Translations under genes and position numbers: made by a program
Assembly: GCA_965217175.1 (NCBI GenBank)
Contig: OZ244251.1
Span: 3,100,001 to 3,164,000, forward strand
DNA from: Bin87 sp965217175
Lineage (GTDB): Bacteria > Chloroflexota > Dehalococcoidia > Lucifugimonadales > UBA3495
Length of the DNA: 64,000 bases
Direction of reading: 5' to 3'
Notes under the pieces: model-generated
Databases searched by the model: none
Seen by the model: only the letters and a program-made list of their open reading frames with translations
Told to the model about the DNA's origin: nothing
Shown here: positions 8,577 through 17,431 of the stretch, one piece after another
How positions within the stretch are numbered: the first letter of the stretch is position 1
How the letters are laid out: every line of letters starts with the position of its first letter

Positions 8577-9359
8577 ATGTCTCTTGATGGTAAGGTCGCA
8601 CTGGTCACCGGCGCCGGACGCGGCATGGGACGAGCCACCGCTCTGGCCCTGGCCGCCGATGGAGCCGACGTCGCAGTCACCGACATCATGGCCGACAACG
8701 TTGAAGAAACCGCTACCGACGTGCGGGCCTCCGGTCGCAACAGCCTGGCCATCGTCGCCGACATCGGTGACGGCAACGACATCGACCGCGTCATCGCTGA
8801 TACCGTCAGCGCCCTCGGTCATATCGACATCCTGGTCAACAACGCCGGCGTAACCCGTTTCCTCGACATCATGGATATTACCGAAGCGGACTGGGATCGC
8901 ATCCATCGCGTCAACGCCCGCGGCGCGTTCTTCGTCATGCAGAGAACCGCCCGCCAGATGATAGAGCAGGGCAGCGGCGGGAAAATCGTTAACATCGCCT
9001 CCATCGCCGGCAAGGGTTACCGCGGTACGTCCAACGCCGCCTACGCCGCCAGCAAGGGCGCTGTAATCTCCATGACACTGATCGCCGCCCATCAATTGGC
9101 TCGCCACGACATCAACGTCAACGCCATCTGCCCCGGCTCCACCATAACGGCAATGTCCACCAGCACCATGGAACAGCGGGCCGCCGAGGCCGGCATTTCC
9201 GTAGCAGAGCTGCAGGCGCAACGGGCTACCAATATTCCCATAGGCCGGGCCAACGAACCCGAGGATATCGCCGCGATGGCAGCATTCCTGGCCAGCCCGG
9301 GGGCGCGCAACATCACCGGCCAGACCATCAACGTCGATGGCGGCCTCGTAATGCACTAA
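8577..9359 (+). CDS. Short-chain dehydrogenase/reductase
   Basis: A 260-residue classical SDR with GAGRGMGRA (TGxxxGxG) at residues 13-21, VTDIMADN as the cofactor-discriminating end of strand 2, LVNNAGVTR, the catalytic Ser in IVNIASIAG and YAASK as the YxxxK pair. The C-terminal GQTINVDGG is typical. The Asp after strand 2 suggests NAD(H) rather than NADP(H). GGGAGG precedes ATG 8577. It is transcribed in the same direction as the MBL-fold hydrolase but 164 bp away. The substrate is unknown; it is a different subfamily from the SDR at 6302-7072. Confidence 0.88.
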   Translation: MSLDGKVALVTGAGRGMGRATALALAADGADVAVTDIMADNVEETATDVRASGRNSLAIVADIGDGNDIDRVIADTVSALGHIDILVNNAGVTRFLDIMDITEADWDRIHRVNARGAFFVMQRTARQMIEQGSGGKIVNIASIAGKGYRGTSNAAYAASKGAVISMTLIAAHQLARHDINVNAICPGSTITAMSTSTMEQRAAEAGISVAELQAQRATNIPIGRANEPEDIAAMAAFLASPGARNITGQTINVDGGLVMH

Positions 9360-9395
9360 CCCCGCATCCCAGCCTCCGCTCATCCTGAGCCCGCC

Positions 9396-9504
9396 TGTCA
9401 TTGCGAGGAGCATAGCGACGTCGCAATCTCGATGAGGTTGAATACACGCCGGCGAACCGCCGTTGCTACGGCGACGAGATTGCCACGCTACGCTCGCAAT
9501 GACA
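9396..9504. repeat. Short terminal-inverted-repeat element, family A copy 1
   Basis: A 109-bp non-coding unit starting TGTCATTGCGAG and ending CTCGCAATGACA, a perfect 12-bp terminal inverted repeat; the inner arms (GCAATCTCG and CGAGATTGC) also pair. The central part shares GCAATCTCGATGAGG plus TGAA-ACACG with the second copy at 33747-33890. Both copies have the same extra flank (GACAAAGTG-GTACGC-TGAGCA) outside one end. There is no transposase. The structure fits a MITE or REPIN-like element. Confidence 0.75.
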
Positions 9505-9607
9505 AAGTGCGTACGCTTGAGCAACATCCCATGATTGTCTTACCCACTAATTATGATCTCCATACCGGGTCTCGCAGCACATGGCCAGCGCCAGGCATAA
9601 CCGCCCC

Positions 9608-9636
9608 TTGCGGCATATCGGCTCCCTGTATATGAT
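9608..9636 (+). promoter_or_regulatory. Possible promoter of the GMC oxidoreductase gene
   Basis: TTGCGG at 9608-9613, a 17-bp spacer and TATGAT at 9631-9636, about 100 bp before ATG 9733. The 9360-9732 gap otherwise holds the family A repeat and no gene. Confidence 0.35.
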
Positions 9637-9732
9637 GGCCCTGTTAATCAAGGCCCCGGCTCCACTGGCGCCCGCGTGAAACTTATTGGTTAGCGGCTGG
9701 TGGACGGCGAATTCACAAGGAGCACAGCGAAT

Positions 9733-11283
9733 ATGAAATACGACTACATAGTGATCGGGGCTGGCTCAGCCGGTTCCATCATCGCGAGTCGGCTAACCGA
9801 AGACCATAGTAAGCATGTCTTGCTGGTCGAGGCCGGTCCCGACTATCCAGAGTTCGAAAACCTCCCCGAAGAGGTGAAGTTCGGTTACAACACCGAGATC
9901 GATATAATGGTCAGCGACCACAACTGGCAGTTCGTTGGCAAGGGAACCGATACGTCTCCCGAGATGATGGTTCCTCGCGGCAAGGTCACCGGAGGGTCCA
10001 GCGCCATCAACGGCCAGGTGTTCCTGCGCGGCGTGCCCGAAGACTACGATGGGTGGGCCGCGGCCGGCAATGACGAATGGGGATACACCAAGTTGCTGCC
10101 CATCTTTCGCCGGATCGAAACCGACACCGACTACGGCAATGACGACTTCCACGGCGGCGACGGTCCCATCGTGATGCACCGCTTCGCCCGCGAGACCTGG
10201 CTACCCGCCCAGAACGCCTTTAGCGCGGCCTGCGTTGCCGCCGGATTCCCCGAAACCTGGGACCACAACCACCCCGACTCCTACGGCGTCGGACCCACTC
10301 CGTTCAACAACCCGAACGGTATCCGTATGAGCACCAACCTGGGCTATCTTTCCGAATCGCGACACCGCCTCAACCTTACCATCAAGGCCAACTGCCACGT
10401 CCACCGTATCCTGTTCGACGGCAACAAGGCCACCGGGGTGCAGTTGGAGTCCGGTGGAGAAACATTCGTTGCCGAGGCAGACCAGATCGTCCTCAGCAGC
10501 GGGGCGATCGGATCCCCCCACATCCTGATGCTCTCCGGCATCGGCCCGGCCGCCCACTTGCGTCAGGTCGGCATTCCCGTTATCCAGGATGCGCCCGGCG
10601 TTGGTCAGAACCTCCGCGACCATCCAACTGTCTGGTGCACGTGGCGCACCAAACCCGATTTCGAACTCGACGGCTTTGCGCCGCGATCCCAGTTATCCCT
10701 CCGCTATACCGCCGAGGGCTCACCCCTGCGTAATGACATGAAAATCAGCATGCAGTCCTTCGCCACCGAGCGCATCAACCGCGGCGGCAATCGCATGGAG
10801 CCCCTGGGCGTTCGCATGACTACCGGCATCCAGCTGGCAGCGGGCGCTGGTCACATGGAATTGCAGTCCTCCGACCCGTATCAGCAGCCTTTCCTGGACT
10901 ACAACTACCTCAGCGAAGAATCAGACCGGGTTCGCCTCCGCGACTCAGTTCGCCTGTGCCTGCAACTGGCCGATCATCCCGAGTTCCAGGCCATGATCCA
11001 GGAACGAACCGAGCCACCCGCCGACGCTGTCGTCAGCGATGAAGCTCTCGATGCCTGGATTGCTCGCGAAGTCACCACCTCGCAGCACATCTCCGGCACT
11101 TGCAAAATGGGTCCGGACAACGACCGCATGGCCGTGGTCGACCAGTTCGGCAAGGTCAAGGGCATCGAAAACCTTAGGGTCGCCGACGCCAGCATCATGC
11201 CCAATTGCATCCGCGCCAACACCAACGTTTCTTCCATGACCATCGGCGAGAGGGTCGCCGAATTCATCATCGAAGGCCGTTAG
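9733..11283 (+). CDS. GMC-family FAD oxidoreductase (choline dehydrogenase-like)
   Basis: A 516-residue flavoenzyme, starting at ATG 9733 after AAGGAGC. The ADP-binding motif GAGSAGSIIASRL is at residues 10-22, LLVEAG ends strand 2, and GMC signature 1 is PRGKVTGGSSAING. In the C-terminal half, the catalytic His is in TSQHISGTCKMG and the His/Asn partner position is in RANTNVSSM. Family members oxidise primary alcohols (choline, glucose, aromatic or polyethylene-glycol alcohols) with FAD. No betaine aldehyde dehydrogenase or transporter for choline is adjacent, so the substrate is open. The length agrees with bacterial members (about 530-560). Confidence 0.9.
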   Translation: MKYDYIVIGAGSAGSIIASRLTEDHSKHVLLVEAGPDYPEFENLPEEVKFGYNTEIDIMVSDHNWQFVGKGTDTSPEMMVPRGKVTGGSSAINGQVFLRGVPEDYDGWAAAGNDEWGYTKLLPIFRRIETDTDYGNDDFHGGDGPIVMHRFARETWLPAQNAFSAACVAAGFPETWDHNHPDSYGVGPTPFNNPNGIRMSTNLGYLSESRHRLNLTIKANCHVHRILFDGNKATGVQLESGGETFVAEADQIVLSSGAIGSPHILMLSGIGPAAHLRQVGIPVIQDAPGVGQNLRDHPTVWCTWRTKPDFELDGFAPRSQLSLRYTAEGSPLRNDMKISMQSFATERINRGGNRMEPLGVRMTTGIQLAAGAGHMELQSSDPYQQPFLDYNYLSEESDRVRLRDSVRLCLQLADHPEFQAMIQERTEPPADAVVSDEALDAWIAREVTTSQHISGTCKMGPDNDRMAVVDQFGKVKGIENLRVADASIMPNCIRANTNVSSMTIGERVAEFIIEGR

Positions 11284-11322
11284 CATCTTAATCGTTGTCT
11301 AACCAGCCGGATTGGATTGCCA

Positions 11323-11350
11323 CTGCCTTTCCTCCACGGGGGAGAGGCAG
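11323..11350. terminator. Imperfect hairpin after the GMC oxidoreductase gene
   Basis: CTGCCTTTCC and GGAGAGGCAG pair over 10 bp with one G-T wobble around an 8-nt loop, followed by TTTG. It lies 40 bp after the GMC stop and just before the ribosome-binding site of the next small gene, so it may be a terminator or a leader hairpin. Confidence 0.4.
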
Positions 11351-11377
11351 TTTGCAATAGCTGTTCAGGAGACGCCG

Positions 11378-11692
11378 ATGCCTCCCTCTCGAAAATGGAC
11401 GCGCCTGGAAGAACTGGCGGTGCTGCACCTCTATCGCGGCAAGGTAGTGCCCGACAGCCGGGAAGCAGTGGCCCTGGCCCAGGCTGTCGAACGCAGCCCC
11501 AAATCCATCGGGGCGCGGATGTTGGCCTTGTCCCAGCTTGACCCCAACAACCCCAAGGTCACGGCCATCAAACCCACCGCTCTCACCCGTTCGGTCTGGG
11601 CCGAGTACATCGCCGACCGCACCGCCATCGCCACCGAAGGCCAACGCGCCTACCTCGGAATCCTCAATCGCTATGCCATGGGCAGACCCTGA
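11378..11692 (+). CDS. Small basic protein of unknown function
   Basis: A 104-residue protein beginning at ATG 11378 after AGGAGA. The first half (KWTRLEELAVLHLYRG, then SIGARMLALSQLD) looks like a short helical bundle or DNA-binding unit. The RLEELAVLHLY and KSIGARM segments recall SANT/Myb-like domains, where a Trp/Leu helix is followed by a 'S..aV..R...L' helix. There is no signal peptide or cysteine. I do not recognise a named family. It may be read through from the GMC gene 94 bp upstream. Confidence 0.55.
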   Translation: MPPSRKWTRLEELAVLHLYRGKVVPDSREAVALAQAVERSPKSIGARMLALSQLDPNNPKVTAIKPTALTRSVWAEYIADRTAIATEGQRAYLGILNRYAMGRP

Positions 11693-11710
11693 GGTCGCCG
11701 GCGGCGTATT

Positions 11711-12563
11711 CTAACTGAGGAACCCCTGCATCTTCTCGATGATGATCGCCGGTTGTTCCTCTGGCGGATAGTGGCCGCAATCTGCAACGGGTTCCCCCGA
11801 ACATCGGTGCACCACTCCCGCCAAACGTCCATCACCCACTCGCCGCCCCGGCCGCCCAGACTCCAGTGTTGGCCCTACAGGTCCAAAGTCGGGGCGGTAA
11901 TTTTCCTGCCCGCTGCCATATCTTCCAGATCCCTGGGACTGTCAACCGCCGCACCCGCCCGGTCATCCTCCAGGCAACTGCAAATGGTACCCGGCAACGA
12001 GAACACCCGCACGTATTCGTCCACCGCCTCGGGCTCGATCGCCGCCGGGTTGTAGGCCGCGTTCCTGAACGACCACGCCAGGTACTCCGGGATGTTGCTA
12101 CTCAACCACATTTCAGGCAGGTCGGCCAACTGGAAAAAGAACCAGCGCCAGTTGCGGCGCGCCGTCGTGGCGTCGACATTCGCGAACATCACGCCCGTGG
12201 GCACAATGTCCATTAATATCAACTGCTCTACCGCTTCCGGATGATCCAGCGCCAACCGGTAAGACACACGCGCTCCCCGGTCGTATCCGGCCAATCGAAA
12301 CCGCTTATGTCCCAGCGCACTCATCAACCCCACTAGGTCCGAGGCAATCGTGCGCTTGTCGAACCCGTCAGCCGGCTTGTCCGGATCCCCGTAACCACGC
12401 AGGTCTGGTGCGAACACGGTGTACCGCTCCGCCAGCGCTGGCAACACCTTGCGCCACAAGTGGCCGCTTTGGGATATCCGTGCAGCAGCACCAACGGCGG
12501 GCCGCTACCTTCTGTCCGGTAGTGAATCCGCATGCCGTTCACCCGTTCAACGGCCCGATCCAT
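11711..12563 (-). pseudogene. Alpha/beta hydrolase (haloacetate dehalogenase/epoxide hydrolase-like), broken by three lesions
   Basis: The gene reads from ATG 12563 (MDRAVERVNGMRIHYRTEGS, LLHGYP) to a stop at 11711-11713, but not in one frame. First, the frame changes near 12483-12495: a single missing base after HGYP turns what would be HGYPQSGHLWRKVLPAL into two pieces. Second, a TAG at about 11875 stands where the same frame needs a Trp codon (PTLDL-stop-GQHW, then GGEWVMDVWREW). Third, another one-base shift near 11797 is needed to reach DCGHYPPEEQPA and FLS, the family's C-terminal His loop. The catalytic nucleophile region is GYDRGARV, with Asp as in epoxide hydrolases and dehalogenases. 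Three independent lesions argue for decay rather than one sequencing error. Confidence 0.8.
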
Positions 12564-12621
12564 ACGTCAAATACCCGTTCCCGCGGGACCGCGGCGATGC
12601 AGGATCCCGCAGAGATACCAG

Positions 12622-13017
12622 CTACACCAGCACACCAAATCCCGACTTGGTGCAAATTTCCAGCCGGTTATGGTCTGGATCATGGAAGTAGAAAGCCTGT
12701 TGTCCGTCGTTTCTGGTTTGGATGTCGGTGCATTCCACGCCGATGTTTTGCAGTTCGTCGCGGGCCGCTGCGATGTCATCCACTTCAAAGGCGGTGTGGT
12801 GCGACGGCGCCGAAGGAGCATCCGGGTTCTCGATGATATGCACCATGGCTCCACTGGGCAGCTGCAGCCAGTACAGGTGGTCGCCGTCAACCATCTTGGG
12901 AATCTGTTTCACTCCCAGAACGTCCTGATACCACTTCAACGCTAGGTCTTTGTTCCGCACGTTGTACGTAATATGGTTGATGGCCTTCAGTCGAATATTG
13001 TCAGCATTCAGTCCCAT
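12622..13017 (-). CDS. VOC-superfamily (glyoxalase/dioxygenase-like) protein
   Basis: A 131-residue vicinal-oxygen-chelate protein. One complete two-module unit is visible: INHITYNVRNKDLALKWYQDVLG at the N-terminus (His metal ligand), SHHTAFEVDDI in the middle (second His), and FYFHDPDHNRLEICT at the end (Glu ligand). This matches lactoylglutathione lyase/catechol dioxygenase-like single-domain proteins that use Fe, Mn or Zn. The start at 13017 has GAGGAGG upstream on its strand. It stands next to a broken hydrolase and an amidohydrolase on the same strand, consistent with a degradative cluster, but the reaction cannot be predicted. Confidence 0.85.
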   Translation of the reverse strand: MGLNADNIRLKAINHITYNVRNKDLALKWYQDVLGVKQIPKMVDGDHLYWLQLPSGAMVHIIENPDAPSAPSHHTAFEVDDIAAARDELQNIGVECTDIQTRNDGQQAFYFHDPDHNRLEICTKSGFGVLV

Positions 13018-13073
13018 GAAATTCCTCCTCGGGTCAGGTAGCCGTGAGTTCGTTCACCGTCTGCAATCAGCCG

Positions 13074-14045
13074 CTATATGCCGAGCAGACGCTCCAGATT
13101 CGCAAACAGAATAGCATCCTTTTCATCCTTCGACAGGCTCTCCAGCCCCAGCAGCCAGGCGACCGGCCAGTCCGCGCACATGTCGAAGGGCCAGTCCGTA
13201 CCGAATACAACCTGCTCAATGCCCACCATATCGATCAGCATCCGCAACCCTTCCTCGCTGTGGGTGAGGCAATCGTAATAAAAACGGCTCAGGTAAGCGC
13301 TGGGCGGCTGATTGATGTTGGCGCGAGCCTCGGGACGCACCTGCCAGCCTCGATCCATGCGCCCGATTCCGTAGCATGCGTATCCGCCGCCGTGGCACAG
13401 GCAAATCTTCAGATCGGGGAATCGGTCCATCACGCCGCCGAAAACAAACGAGGCGAACGTGACGGTGCGGTCTGCCAGATTGCCGATGGTGTTGGGCAGG
13501 TGGTATCGATCCAGCCGCGGCGTAACCACCGTCCCGCCTCCCTGGTGGACCAGGAACATGGCCCCCAGTCGTTCCGCCGTCGCCCACAACGGATTGAACA
13601 CCGGGTCATCGAAAGTCCGTCCGTTCACATGATCGCCGATCATGGCGCCCTTCAACCCCAGTTCCTCGACCGACCTCGTAAGCTCCTCGATAGCGGCGCC
13701 AACATCCTGCATCGGAAGATTTGCCAATCCGGCAAACCGCTCCGGATACTCGGTTACCAACTCGGCGACGTAATCGTTGCACTCCCGGTGCATCTCCAGC
13801 GCCTGCTGGGCATCCAGCTCATAAAAGTACATGTTGGCGTTGGTGGACAGCACATGCACGTCCACCCCCAAAGACATCATATCGGCGATGCGTTGCTCCG
13901 GGGTCCAAAAAGTCCTCGGATTGTACCGGTGCTGGTTGTACAGGATGGGAGCGCTCACCCCATACCAGGCGTCCCCGCTTTGCATCGCTCGCAAAGCTCC
14001 CGCTGGTGTGATGTGAGCGTGCACGTCCAGGACTCTTTCTGCCAT
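13074..14045 (-). CDS. Amidohydrolase-2 family protein (ACMSD-like)
   Basis: A 323-residue TIM-barrel metal enzyme. The N-terminal HxH is VHAHITP near residue 9-13. A later metal His is in LCHGGGYACY, and the catalytic Asp is in FGTDWPFD near residue 285. The layout is that of the 2-amino-3-carboxymuconate-6-semialdehyde decarboxylase (ACMSD)/gamma-resorcylate decarboxylase group, which decarboxylates or hydrolyses ring-cleavage or aromatic acids. The neighbouring VOC protein and aldolase would fit such a pathway, but no kynurenine or extradiol genes are here. The gene lies 56 bp upstream of the VOC gene on the same strand. Confidence 0.85.
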   Translation of the reverse strand: MAERVLDVHAHITPAGALRAMQSGDAWYGVSAPILYNQHRYNPRTFWTPEQRIADMMSLGVDVHVLSTNANMYFYELDAQQALEMHRECNDYVAELVTEYPERFAGLANLPMQDVGAAIEELTRSVEELGLKGAMIGDHVNGRTFDDPVFNPLWATAERLGAMFLVHQGGGTVVTPRLDRYHLPNTIGNLADRTVTFASFVFGGVMDRFPDLKICLCHGGGYACYGIGRMDRGWQVRPEARANINQPPSAYLSRFYYDCLTHSEEGLRMLIDMVGIEQVVFGTDWPFDMCADWPVAWLLGLESLSKDEKDAILFANLERLLGI

Positions 14046-14273
14046 GACTTGTAAACTCCTGTCGACCTCATCGGGACTCGGTTGAATTGCGACTCGGGTA
14101 GTTGGGCGGTTGGCCGCCTCAGCCTCGCGGAGAGTATAGACTCTTTGCAGGCATCCGTCAGCGTGAATCCCGCGCCGCCACCCGCCGCGTTACGCCACGC
14201 AAAGCTGGCCGGTGTTGACGCTGGCGCCCGGGTGAGCATAGGATTCAGACAACCGGGAATGAGGGAGAATCAA

Positions 14274-15053
14274 ATGCGCGAAAATACAATGAAAAAGAAA
14301 CTTGGAGCCGGACAACCCGTTTTCGGTTCCATGATTACTTTTCCATCGCCGCCCGTCGTCGAGATGCTGGGTTTCCTGGGCTACGACTGGGTGCTGATCG
14401 ACAATGAACACGGCAGCATCACGGTGGACCTTGCCGAGGATATGATCCGCGCCGCCGAGTATTCCGGCACGGCTCCCATTGTCCGCCCCGTCGGCAACCG
14501 CCCCGAGTTGATTTGTCCCTTCCTGGATCGCGGCGCCTGGGGCGTTCAGGTGCCCCACGTCAATACCGCTGATGAGGCCCGAGCCGCGGTAACGGCCGTC
14601 AAATATTACCCCGAAGGCGAGCGGGGGCTGTTTAGCGGCGGCCGTCCGGCAGAATACGGGTTCAGTGGATCAACTCCCGATTACGTCGCCGACGCCAACC
14701 GCAACACCCTGGTATGCCTGATGCTCGAAGAAGTCGAAGCCATCGAAAACATCCCCGAGCTGGTCAAGGTGCCCGGCGTGGATGTTTACTTCATCGGCGC
14801 GGGCGACCTCTCCCAAAGCATGGGATATCCGGGGCAACAGACCCATCCCGAAGTTCAGGCCCTGGTTGAGAAGGGGGTGCAGCAGATCGCGGCGGCCGGC
14901 ATAACCGCCGGATGCAGCTGCCCCGACAACCTGGTTCCCCACTACCTGGAACTGGGCGTCCGCTATTTTCACAACACGGTGGGCCGTTTGATCCAATCAG
15001 CGAGCGATGGGTACCTGAACACCATGCGCGCCGCCGCCGACGGCCTGGCGTAA
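14274..15053 (+). CDS. HpcH/HpaI family aldolase
   Basis: A 259-residue class II pyruvate aldolase. The start is ATG 14274, after GAGGGAGA; the frame is open upstream from 14082 but that segment reads as non-coding. Visible family features are GSMITFPSPPVVEM, WVLIDNEHG (catalytic His), IVRPVGN (pyruvate-binding Arg), MLEEVEAIENI (metal Glu) and FIGAGDLSQSMG (metal Asp). Members cleave 4-hydroxy-2-oxo acids, such as 2,4-dihydroxyhept-2-ene-1,7-dioate, to pyruvate and an aldehyde. It diverges from the amidohydrolase across a 228-bp gap. The donor substrate is unknown. Confidence 0.9.
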   Translation: MRENTMKKKLGAGQPVFGSMITFPSPPVVEMLGFLGYDWVLIDNEHGSITVDLAEDMIRAAEYSGTAPIVRPVGNRPELICPFLDRGAWGVQVPHVNTADEARAAVTAVKYYPEGERGLFSGGRPAEYGFSGSTPDYVADANRNTLVCLMLEEVEAIENIPELVKVPGVDVYFIGAGDLSQSMGYPGQQTHPEVQALVEKGVQQIAAAGITAGCSCPDNLVPHYLELGVRYFHNTVGRLIQSASDGYLNTMRAAADGLA

Positions 15054-15112
15054 CATCAACCCTGCAACCAACATTTACGAAACAAGCATACCCGACAATC
15101 CAGAGGTGCTCC

Positions 15113-15694
15113 ATGACCAGCCCTGTCGACCCCAACCAAATCTGCCTAACGGGAGAAAATTCCTTCATCAGATTGTCCCCCGAACCCGGAGGAAACCTGA
15201 CGACCCGCGCCAGCCATTGGCGGGTGTTGTGGTCTCCCAGCGGGGCCGGGCATGTCCTGTTTCTCAAAAGCGATGATTTGTCCGACAATCCCGTCCGCGT
15301 TTATTCCGACAACATCGCCCTCACCCGCTACCTGCAGGATGAGATCGAATCGATGCTGTTTCCTGAATTCGCCAACACTTCGTTGCCAGTCATTGGCGCG
15401 GAATTTAGCAAGAGCGGCGACCCAGCCAATTTCTGGACCGAAACCGTGGCGGCGGCCGACGAATCGGTGGTGCTGAGCTGGTACGATTTCCTGACGCCGT
15501 TTATGCTCAACGTCCCGGCCGGCAGCGTGGAAGGGCGCCCTCACGGTGTGTACAGCTGTTTCATACCGGCTCGCGGAGCCCAACTAACCGTGGGCAGACA
15601 GGCTCTCAGCGGCGTGGTATCGCCGGAAATGCGCGGGGCGGCGCAAAGTAGTTCGGCGTGCATCGCCTGGTCGGAAACTTGGGTCAAACCATAG
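15113..15694 (+). CDS. Conserved-looking hypothetical protein
   Basis: A 193-residue soluble protein beginning at ATG 15113, 59 bp after the aldolase, with the ORF also open upstream. There is no signal peptide, transmembrane segment or metal motif. The sequence alternates beta-type stretches (HWRVLWSPSGAGHVLFLKS, VVLSWYDFLTPFMLNV) and ends at SETWVKP, suggesting a beta-rich fold. I do not recognise it. Position suggests an operon partner of the aldolase. Confidence 0.6.
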   Translation: MTSPVDPNQICLTGENSFIRLSPEPGGNLTTRASHWRVLWSPSGAGHVLFLKSDDLSDNPVRVYSDNIALTRYLQDEIESMLFPEFANTSLPVIGAEFSKSGDPANFWTETVAAADESVVLSWYDFLTPFMLNVPAGSVEGRPHGVYSCFIPARGAQLTVGRQALSGVVSPEMRGAAQSSSACIAWSETWVKP

Positions 15695-15736
15695 CAGCCC
15701 CGCGGGCAATCGGGCCGGCGGACAATGTAGTATGAC

Positions 15737-17377
15737 TCAGAGTCGCTCTAACCCTGCCACCACGCCGTCGACATACAGTAGCTGCAGCGCCTGAATTGCC
15801 AGGTCGGCAACCGCCCGGGCCTGTTCCGATTCCAGTCGGACACACATAGACGAGATCGCATCGTCGACCGTCCTTTGCCCGTCCAGCCGCGAAACGAAAC
15901 TGGCTACGATAGCGCTGCACGGCAGACCCTCCGGGTGCCCATCGGTCACCAACCCATACCCCCAAACAAACTCCCCGTCGTCCAAAACAGGTTGGCGTTG
16001 AACGCGGACTCCATCTTTCAGCCGGGGCGTCGCGGATCCCAGTCCGCCCACAGAGTTCCCCAATCGCCAATGTTGCATCGTTGCCCGGCGACTTTGCCGT
16101 CCTATCTCAACTTCCGCGATGCTGTCAGCAAACGTATCCGGAGCCAAGCCTCGGGACAACACAGCGCGCTCGTAGCCACGTGCCGGCTGCCCAGCCACCG
16201 CCTGAATGAAAGATTGCCGGGGAGTCAACGCCGGGTCATCTTCCAGCAGCCGACGTGCTTCCCAAAAATAGGAATCGGCCGAACGATTGCTGGAGTAAAA
16301 GAGCCGGGCCATTTCACGAAAATGGCTATATTCCTTGTAGTACAACTGCTGATACACCATGCCCGCCGGTTCGGCCATCGCTGAATCTTTCAGCGCCGAA
16401 ACTACCATCGCTGCCGCCAGCGACGCCGACGTCAACGCCAGATGCACTCCGGAAGAAAACAGCGGGTCTATGAAGCATGCGGCATCACCCACCAAGACGT
16501 AGCCCGGCCCGCTGAGCGGATCACAGCGGTATGACCAGTCCCGCAAGACTTGCGGTTTCCCCACTAATTGCGCCGTTTCCAGCATCCGCGACGTCCGTCC
16601 CGACGCCTTGATCTGCGCCTCAAGAAACCTGCGGGCGCCAATTGCCCGGATACCCTCTTGTCCTATAGCGGAATCGACCACTGCGCCGACGCTGGACCAG
16701 CCGTCACGCAGCGGGATATTCCACAGCCAGCCGTCGGCTTGCGACTCTATGAAAATGTTGCCTTCATCCGGGGATTCCAGCCGACGACCCCCGGCAAAAT
16801 ATCCGTACACCGCCAGGTTCCGGAAAAAATCGTCCCACTCTCTCAATCCCAGTTGGCGGGATACCACGCCCCTCTGTCCGCTCGCGTCCACCACCCAGGC
16901 AGCAATCGTCTCAGTATCCCCCTGGGAACCATCGGCGGGTCGATGGCGCACACCGACCGCCCGGCCCGTGGAATCCAGCGTGATGCCGGTCGCCTGCTGA
17001 CCCTCCAACACCCGAACCCCGTTACGTCGGGCGTTATCCAGGAGAATCTTGTCGAACTCCGGCCGCCACACCTGGTAAGAATGTGGATTGCTAACGTTTG
17101 TCTCGCTGAAATACCAGCTCCAGGGCTCCGTGTCGGTACCCCAAACCATGGTGGCGCCACGCTTGCGAACAAAACCGGCCTTCTCCACTTCATCCAGAAC
17201 GCCCAAGTCTTGCAGTATCGGTATGCTGGCCGGCAACAACGATTCACCCACGTGGTCCCGTGGGAACCGATCGCGTTCCAGCAGCACGACGCTGTAACCG
17301 CGCCGGGCCAAAAGCGTGCTTACGCAGGAGCCGGCCGGGCCGCCGCCGATTACAATTATCGGGTCAGGATTTGCCAA
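15737..17377 (-). CDS. Flavin-dependent halogenase-like FAD oxidoreductase
   Basis: A 546-residue FAD protein. GGGPAG at 11-16 binds the ADP part; GESLLP follows at 44-49, as in flavin halogenases and geranylgeranyl reductases. W217-L-W-N-I-P222 matches the WxWxIP motif regarded as a halogenase signature. K72, in FVRKRGATMVWG, is where the catalytic Lys of the phenol/pyrrole halogenase branch is expected. GPGYVLVGDAACFIDPLFSSG is the second FAD motif, split here by my count at about residue 290. These features favour halogenation through HOCl, but plain monooxygenation or reduction cannot be excluded. No flavin reductase, carrier protein or PKS/NRPS gene is adjacent. It is 54 bp downstream of the TPP enzyme gene on the same strand. 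Confidence 0.75.
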   Translation of the reverse strand: MANPDPIIVIGGGPAGSCVSTLLARRGYSVVLLERDRFPRDHVGESLLPASIPILQDLGVLDEVEKAGFVRKRGATMVWGTDTEPWSWYFSETNVSNPHSYQVWRPEFDKILLDNARRNGVRVLEGQQATGITLDSTGRAVGVRHRPADGSQGDTETIAAWVVDASGQRGVVSRQLGLREWDDFFRNLAVYGYFAGGRRLESPDEGNIFIESQADGWLWNIPLRDGWSSVGAVVDSAIGQEGIRAIGARRFLEAQIKASGRTSRMLETAQLVGKPQVLRDWSYRCDPLSGPGYVLVGDAACFIDPLFSSGVHLALTSASLAAAMVVSALKDSAMAEPAGMVYQQLYYKEYSHFREMARLFYSSNRSADSYFWEARRLLEDDPALTPRQSFIQAVAGQPARGYERAVLSRGLAPDTFADSIAEVEIGRQSRRATMQHWRLGNSVGGLGSATPRLKDGVRVQRQPVLDDGEFVWGYGLVTDGHPEGLPCSAIVASFVSRLDGQRTVDDAISSMCVRLESEQARAVADLAIQALQLLYVDGVVAGLERL

Positions 17378-17431
17378 CTTGATCTATCCGTCAGCAAGGC
17401 TGCCCAACCAACCTGAGGTCATGCCGAGCAG

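Noticed and set aside
11875..12459. Intact 194-residue hydrolase
   Set aside because: It starts at a TTG within the domain and ends at a nonsense codon; the N- and C-terminal family segments continue in other frames or past the stop, so the gene is broken.
14082..14273. N-terminal extension of the HpcH/HpaI aldolase
   Set aside because: The extra 64 residues have no family match, and ATG 14274 has the better ribosome-binding site.
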